Assembly (NCBI GenBank): GCA_029876055.1
Contig: CM056876.1
Location: forward strand, 248,001 to 312,000
Direction of reading: 5' to 3'
DNA length: 64,000 bases
Source: Madurella fahalii
Lineage: Eukaryota > Ascomycota > Sordariomycetes > Sordariales
A program made the position numbers and the translations under genes. The notes below the pieces were generated by a model. It worked only from the letters and a program-made list of their open reading frames with translations, searched no databases and had not been told where the DNA came from. The stretch's first letter is position 1. The number at the start of each line of letters is the position of its first letter. Shown piece after piece: positions 57,758 to 64,000 of the stretch.

Positions 57758-59569
57758 CTTTGCTTTGTATTCTTTTTTTTTTTTTTTTTTTTTGTTTGTT
57801 TGTTGGGGATGTCCGTGGAGCTCACGGCCGGTCAGGTTGAGAGGAGGTACCAAATCGGTCAGCCGTGACGGGTCGCCGTTCCGCTAACTCTTGAGCCAAG
57901 TAATCAATGCGATAACTAGTGCGATCGATAACGGGCTCGTAGATATTAAGTATTAGCAGGAGAGTTGACTTGCTCGGCTGCTTACCTGAGCCAGTCCACA
58001 AGGTATGCCGCGCGAAGGGCGCCTTTCAATGCGGTAGATGGCCGGGACTTGGGAGGGTGCTTAAGGTAGATACCTAAGGTACAGTAAGATAATTCAGCAG
58101 ATCTTCGTGCGGGTTGTCTGCCAGGCTGCTGCTGGGCATAAGTTAAACCCCCTCCCAGTATTTGGCCCGGCTGGCGGCCGTGGACTTGGCGTGCGGCAGC
58201 CCCTGACATAACCCTGTCGAGATAAGCGCCGTACAGTACTCTTTTGCAGGCAGATTCACTTCAGGTACCCATCATATCAACTTAAGCGCCGAGCGGTTGT
58301 TGTAGTTGTGAAACGCTTGTTGGTGATGAAAACCAGACGCATGCATGACCGCCTCCGAGTTTGGGGTCACTGCCTGGGCTTTTCCCGTCAGGGCAACTCC
58401 TGAAAGTAGCAATTTGAAACAGAACCCTTTTCAGCTTACACACGTAGAGTACCTACCAGCGTTGCCAAGTGCCAGGCCCTGGAATGGCGAGATTCGTCGA
58501 GGTCGACAGAACAAAACGGGTAAGGTACCTAAGGTAGTTTCATGGCGCCACGTCAACGCAGAGCACTCATTGTAAATAAAAGGACTACCCTCCTCCAGTC
58601 TTCAGACATGAGCTATTTCTATTCCTTTTGTAGTATTTGTTCTTGCTAGCCGCTATCGGGCGTTCATGGGCCTAGATCGACATCGGCCGCCCCCTGCGCA
58701 GGCGCTTTTCCTCCGGACCAGTAGCCGATTGAACTTTGCTAACTATATGTATCACAATGCTGCCGGCGCCAACTGTTGGAAGGTCAAGGGTGCCCCGGCC
58801 CGCGTTACACCGGCACCAGCATCACTCCGCTGGAGTAACAAGCCGGTGCCGCCGCCGCCACCGTCGACATCGTCATCGACACTTCCGGACCATCTATCAC
58901 GCTATCCTAACTGTTTGCAACCATGAACCGGATGCGGGGCACTACGTGGCCTCTGCCAGCGAGGGAGGTTCTGCGTCTCTCGCAGCCAACGAGGAGGCAG
59001 CGTTGCCGGCTGTGAAGCACACCCGCCGCTCTGACTGTCTATCTGTATTTTTCTTCTTTGAGTGTACAATTCACCTTACAGACTGTAGACACGCCTAGAC
59101 TAGGATCAAACATATTTCGCAGTAACTCCGTCTGCCGAGAACATCACGTACATGGCTGAGACTCTCCTCTTTCGGCACCTGCGACGCGAACATCGATGAG
59201 GATAACGGCGTGACCGCTTACCTGGATAACGCCAGTCTCATGGCCAGACGGTACCCTTCAGTACCATAGGGGTTTTATCACCGGAATGCGCAACCATGAT
59301 GCCTCGCTACCTGCCAAGATCTCCAGGAATTATCCTGGGACTGTGATGTGGCTTGTCAACGCCAGCGTACGTCTCTCTGGATGCGGGCTGGCCATCGCCA
59401 TAGGAGCAGCAGACCAGGAACTAGCGGTATGCTTCTTCAAAACAATCAAAAAGATTCGACACCATATATCAAAGAGTGAACTCTTCAACAAGCTGCCGAA
59501 AGTAGCGCGATGGGACTTGCAGCATAAGTACTTATACACGCACCATATCCGGACCCCGGGGCTAGGCAG
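57758..59569. other. Intergenic, includes dynamin 5' leader
   Basis: A run of 21 T lies at 57773-57793 only about 16 bp upstream of the dynamin ATG, so the leader starts with an A-tract in the mRNA. Beyond that only short frames are present, and no gene is supported. Confidence 0.5.
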
Positions 59570-60545
59570 ATCATGGCGCGAGTGGCAATTTTGTGGGATC
59601 AGACGGAACTAGGGGACCAGTTTCTTGGCGGCGGATACGACTCAAATGTGCTTTGTGCGGCGATTGACAAAAATTCGATATCGTCGGATAATGACTTACA
59701 CCCTTTATCAAATCCTTACTCCGCCAGAGTGGACAGCCTACTAGACGAAGCGGCTCTTGCAACAGCGATTCCTCGAAGATCTAGCCGTCGTTAAAACCCT
59801 CATTATTCACAACATCCGACCACGGCAGGCTCGGTGCCGTGTTAAGTATCCAACGGTGTATTGGTTCAAGGAAACCTAGTGCAGCGACATATCGCACTCG
59901 AGTGGCTATCAAGAACATCTCCTCTCGCTTTAGTCATGTTTGCAAACAGGAATCCGAGGGCACTTTGCTTCTTCAACACGGATTGCAGGTTGCATCGACT
60001 GCTTGATCATCTCGGCCGCCTTGACGATGCGGAGGGCATACCGGAGTGTCTGGTAGAACTCGACCAAGGATCAGCCAGCGACGTACATGGCGTGAGGCTT
60101 GCCATCACTTCAGAAATATTCTGGGAACAAAGGCCATTGAGTTGGTCTCGGGGTTGCGTGCGAGCGTCCACGACAGGGCTCGGATAAGGAATGTCCATCC
60201 GGGGTGTGTCGGAAAGGACTCCGAAAGAGACAGGGTTATTGACAGTGCAACTCCACTCCAGGCTGCCACCAGCACTGGGAATGTAGAATTGGTGGATTTC
60301 TCCTCTTGCAAAACGATGTTGATAACGACAAGGCGGCGGGCGAAGACGGAGCTACAGCGCTTCAACTTGCTGCCCCTCTAGGGCATCTGGAACTAGAGGA
60401 AGATTATATCGCAAGGAGCTGATGCAAATGCGGGACTTGTAGGTACTGTACAGGGTACGGGACAGCCCTGGAGTACACTGTGAGACATGGGAGGCTGGAC
60501 GTGCTTCAGCTGCTGAACGACGGTTCCATTAAACCAGAATCCGCT
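59570..60545 (+). pseudogene. Ankyrin-repeat protein relic
   Basis: Fragments of ankyrin repeats appear in changing plus-strand frames. About 59778-59815 reads LEDLAVVKTLIIHN. About 60237-60300 reads TPLQAATSTGNVELVDF, continued one frame over by GATALQLAAPLGHLEL (about 60338-60385). About 60455-60500 reads ALEYTVRHGRLDVLQLL in yet another frame. One-base shifts are needed near 59775, 60300 and 60455, and stops lie between. Ankyrin repeats bind other proteins; fungal accessory ankyrin genes decay often. No start codon or full boundary can be fixed. Confidence 0.7.
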
Positions 60546-61736
60546 GAGCGACCTCTAATGGTTCCAGCCTGAAAGATACCGGTGAAAGGGATGCAAGCGC
60601 CGACTTTGAGGATGGCCATAGTGAATGCCCCAGACCCGGGGTACCGCCAAAGACGAACGGGAGTGGTGAGACTGCATTAGTGAAGCGATCAAATCGAAAA
60701 CGAAAAAGGCCCCTGGTCGGGAAACTTGGCGCCGTGCACCGCTGAGAGAAAACATGATGTAGACTCGAACTTGTTCCTTGATACCCCCTTGTGTAGGGAT
60801 TCGTCTGGGGATAGATCGGCGTTATGATTCTCCATCTCGAACCAGCACGGCTGGCGCATCCATCTCAGCTTGACTGGCAAGCTTTGCCTCCCTACTGACG
60901 GCTTCGCGTTCTCCTCTCTCAAATCCGACGGGGCGCCTCCCGAAAGGTTCCCGTGTAGCCCAGCCATCGATTTCTTGAGTCTCGCGTCGTACGACGAAAA
61001 AGATGTTCTCGTCGTTATCGTCCTCGGTCATCATCACCGCCACCGATACAATATTACATGTATGAGTTAATTAAAGCCCCTGGTGACATGCAGCAAAAAG
61101 CAGCTAACTCATCGTCTGCGGTCCAAGCCGCCCGGGCTTTCCACAGCCCCATCGATTGCGCCGGTCTTGGCCCACTGTCAACACCGGATATAAGTACTTA
61201 TCGCGCTTAGGGCCCCCCTACGTGGAATAGTGCTTAATCCAACTCTCTAATACACAAGGTTGGGAAAACCGAGTTGGATCCGCCACCGAGACTCCGAGGC
61301 ATGGGTTCTCGTGCATACACTATGAGTGGAAACCACACGACATTGGCTCAGTACGGGCCCCCAACCCTGCTTAGCCGGGACCCCTGGCGTCTGCAGCACC
61401 CCCAAAGACGCAAGTCCGTGGCATCGTTTCCCCGGTCCCAGCTCCCGGATGCGACCATCCGTGGCCCGGGGATCCACTTCATGGCCCCGGATCCTGCGAC
61501 GTGATGCCAAGGTCCGAGTGCACTTCAGTACAGTAAGCTCTACTGTCGACACCCTGCCAGATGATCTGCCAGAAGGATTCAAAGGCTTTGTGCAGCTGGG
61601 GTTAAGGAGGAGAGCCTGGGGCAGGGTGAGATATGGGGTTTGCAAATGCCGCTGCTTGTTCATTTGAACGATAATTCTGCATCGAGAGCCGGGTCCGGAT
61701 TTTTCTGTTTAACATCCACCCATCTTCGGGCACGGT
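60546..61736. other. Intergenic before the SAT4-like gene
   Basis: No gene is supported. Confidence 0.5.
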
Positions 61737-63195
61737 ATGCATACGCCCAAAATTGAATCGATTGGCCACACGGTCATTCTCGCGGCCAGCCTGTGTCCTG
61801 CCGTTACCCTCCCTGTTTTGGCGCTGAGACTTTACGGATCGCATCGTATCCTCAAGCGCTGGCACTGGGACGACAGTGAGTCATGATTGCCAGAAGCCAT
61901 TGCCTTCCCGTCCTCTATCGACCCTCGGAGGAGAGAACTCTAACTTGAATGAATGCCAGCGTTCATCATCATAGCTACGGTTCGCCCCCGCCCTGGCACT
62001 GGTCTGCAGGCTCGGCGGTCGATATACGCTGACAATTCGTTTGGCTCCAGGTCTTCGCGATCATGAACTCGGTCGTCAACTCACTCCGTACGTACTGGCA
62101 AAATAAAACAAGCAGCGAGGGGAGTGCTAAGTTGCATTGCTGACGTGACCGCCATACTGCCGGCAGAAACTCGCAACGGGCTCGGTAACCACATTGCGGA
62201 TGTCCCGCACTCTAGTGTGGGAAACTACTTTCTTGTACGTGGCTGGGCGCCCTCACTTTTCCATGTCTGACTGCCGTGCTAACGCGTGCAATAACTCTAG
62301 CTCAGCGCTGTCGGGACAGCCACCTCCTACAACCTCTCTACCCTGTTCATCAAGGCTTCCGTCCTGTTCTACTACCTTCGCTTTGCGTCCAGTCCTGCGT
62401 TCCGGTACACAACCTACTGTGTCCTCTTTGTAGCGGTCGGATACTCTTTGGCCGGTGCTCTGGCATTCGCGTATAGTTGCGTGCCTATGGCAAAATATTG
62501 GGACTCCTCTATCGACGGGGAATGTGTTAATGTTTCGGCTTCACTCCTTGCCCGTTGTGTCTTGAACGTTGCCACGGACGTCTGCATCTTGCTGTTACCC
62601 ATATGGATCCTATGGCCTCTGCGGTTACGGTCGACGATGCGTAAGGCCGGTATCTCGCTCGTGCTGATGGCAGGAGGGTTGTAAGTGACAGCCGATCCCT
62701 TGGGATGCAAGGGTTCAGATCGTGTTGTTGCTGACCGCGATACTGATATTAGTGTGTGCGCTGCGAGTATAATCAGGCTCGTGGCCATGTTTACAGAGGA
62801 GGGATCTGGGGAAGGCGATTTTACCTGGCACTATGTCAACAACGCCGTCTGGTGGTACGTCCTATTGCCCCCCTTTTTCACCACTTTGGCTGACATGCCG
62901 CGTAATTGACCCCAGTCTCATTGAAATGTATGCCGGCATCTTCTGCGCATGTTTACCCTGCCTGAAGTGTGTAATTGTGCATCACTTTCCCGGCTTGTCC
63001 TCGTCGAGTCAAGGCAACAACAATCGTCTCCGCGCCAGGTCACTTCCCAGCCTGGTTTGGATATCACTGACGGCGGATCACCCTGACCATGGCGAACCGA
63101 CCGGCGCTCGCTTTAAGTTCTGGCGGCGTACACCTCAAATGCAGAAGAAGCCTAGCCGTGGGAACAGCGACCTCGACGCTGGGAGCGGGGACTAG
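61737..63195 (+). CDS. SAT4/PTH11-like seven-helix membrane protein (fungal 'rhodopsin' domain)
   Basis: Seven exons (61737..61875, 61960..61979, 62051..62087, 62167..62234, 62301..62680, 62753..62854, 62916..63195) close exactly to 341 residues. Exons 2 and 3 are only 20 and 37 nt. Splicing rebuilds the family core: RLYGSHRILKRWHWDDTFIIIATVF at helices 1-2, GLGNHI in the first loop, LSTLFIKASVLFYYLRF, and the extracellular Cys pair around YSCVPMAKYWD and GECVN. The helix 5-7 part has LPIWILWPLRLR and the end motif FCACLPCLK. No CFEM domain is present at the N-terminus. PTH11 in Magnaporthe senses host surfaces; most relatives have no known ligand. Several introns are 48-84 nt, and the donor at 61980 (GTTCGC) is weak. 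Confidence 0.87.
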
Positions 63196-64000
63196 GAGAA
63201 CGAAGGGTCTGGGGGTTCAAATTTAGCGAAAACGACAAGCGGGATACATCCAAGGGGCAGGAGAAGAAGCCAGTCAAACGGCCTGGTTAAGTCTACGGGC
63301 TGAGGTCGAAGGAACACAGAACACGGTATACACTGGATGTTACCCGGTACTTCTGTTGTATAGTAGCTGCATGCATTTCTGCAGCGAGAACTGCCATGCC
63401 CACCCCCCGCCCCCCTCCCACCCCTTCGCAACCCCTTCTACGGGTCAACCCTATGAAGTCGCAGCAAGGAAAAGGGGGACGGGCTTGGAATTAAGGTAGC
63501 TTGCCAATCACTGCAACTCTCTCTTGACTCCATGACCCACGACTTTCCAAACGACCTTTGATCTCTTAAAATTAGGTAGTGGCCAGGTCAAGGCCACGTC
63601 GGGAGTACTTCAGCGAAAAAAAGAGTCATGAGTTTCACGACTTTGGCCAGCCGTAGCGGTCCCCGTCGGGGCTCTGGTTATTCCAGCGGTGGAATCGAGG
63701 GGGTATCGTCCTGGCACGTGCCAACCACGTCGCGCGCGGCATCTGAGCGTCCTCCCCAGGCCCGGTATACTGGGATCGGGCAGTCGGGCGTCCGCAATGA
63801 GCCGCATCCTGCGCGGGTAGGAAATCCTACCGCAGCCCCTCGTCACTCCATGGATCGGCTTGTCCCGAGCCCGACGGGACGCGGCAGGGAACCCCACTCG
63901 TTTTATTACTCCCTAACCCAACTCGGCCAAGCGGTCATCGCCTGGATAACGAGAGAAGGACAGGCAGTATGTACTGTACTGTCCACACTACAGTACCCCT
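63196..64000. other. Right-edge sequence, no gene seen
   Basis: Contains only short frames, a C-rich run at about 63401-63424, and AT-rich patches. Nothing coding is supported up to the window end. Confidence 0.5.

Overview
The window reads as nuclear DNA of a filamentous ascomycete, most likely Sordariomycetes and perhaps a Sordariales/Chaetomiaceae-type genome. The grounds are GC-rich single genes on both strands, many short GT-AG introns (about 47-104 nt), typically fungal families (ENA Na+-ATPase, SesB-NACHT-WD, HET, GH55, SAT4/PTH11-like receptor, arylamine N-acetyltransferase) and a DNA transposon damaged by C-to-T changes that look like RIP. No rRNA, tRNA or CRISPR was found. All intron positions were worked out by hand from splice signals and frame closure.

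Layout. 1-1447: 3' end of an ENA-type cation ATPase. 2291-4545: ferric reductase pseudogene. 6320-7543: ketopantoate-reductase-like enzyme. 7662-9052 (-) and 9507-14595 (+): a fructosamine-kinase-like gene and, divergently, a SesB-NACHT-WD40 NLR-like gene. 14673-16261 (-): MFS transporter. 16493-18609: Fot1/Pogo-type transposon with 53-bp inverted repeats. 21853-26886: the most striking gene, one 1,628-residue polypeptide joining an IDO/PrnB-like haem domain, a P450-reductase-like FAD/NADPH module and cytochrome b5. 28245-30782: GH55 glucanase. 31482-34066: ZZ-HET protein. 34355-35799 (-): SRR1-like pseudogene. 36565-37534: arylamine N-acetyltransferase. 38296-39855 (-): PQQ-type sugar dehydrogenase (AA12-like). 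40935-42142: single-pass membrane protein. 42870-45476 (-): disordered orphan protein. 48462-50112 (-): nucleotide-sugar transporter. 51694-53721: orphan with a hydrophobic N-terminal part and a Pro/Gln-rich tail. 54491-57757 (-): dynamin-like GTPase with an FG-repeat tail, carrying one in-frame TAA. 59570-60545: ankyrin pseudogene. 61737-63195: SAT4/PTH11-like membrane receptor.

How the genes relate. There is no operon and no clear biosynthetic cluster. Two genes are of the self/non-self recognition type (NLR-like and HET). Several act at the cell surface or outside the cell (GH55, AA12-like, SAT4, MFS, ENA). Four loci are broken (ferric reductase, transposase, SRR1, ankyrin) and a fifth, the dynamin, carries a single stop. 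The window therefore mixes conserved housekeeping genes with decaying accessory sequence. The main candidate for new biology is the haem-dioxygenase-like/reductase/b5 fusion, followed by the dynamin-FG fusion.
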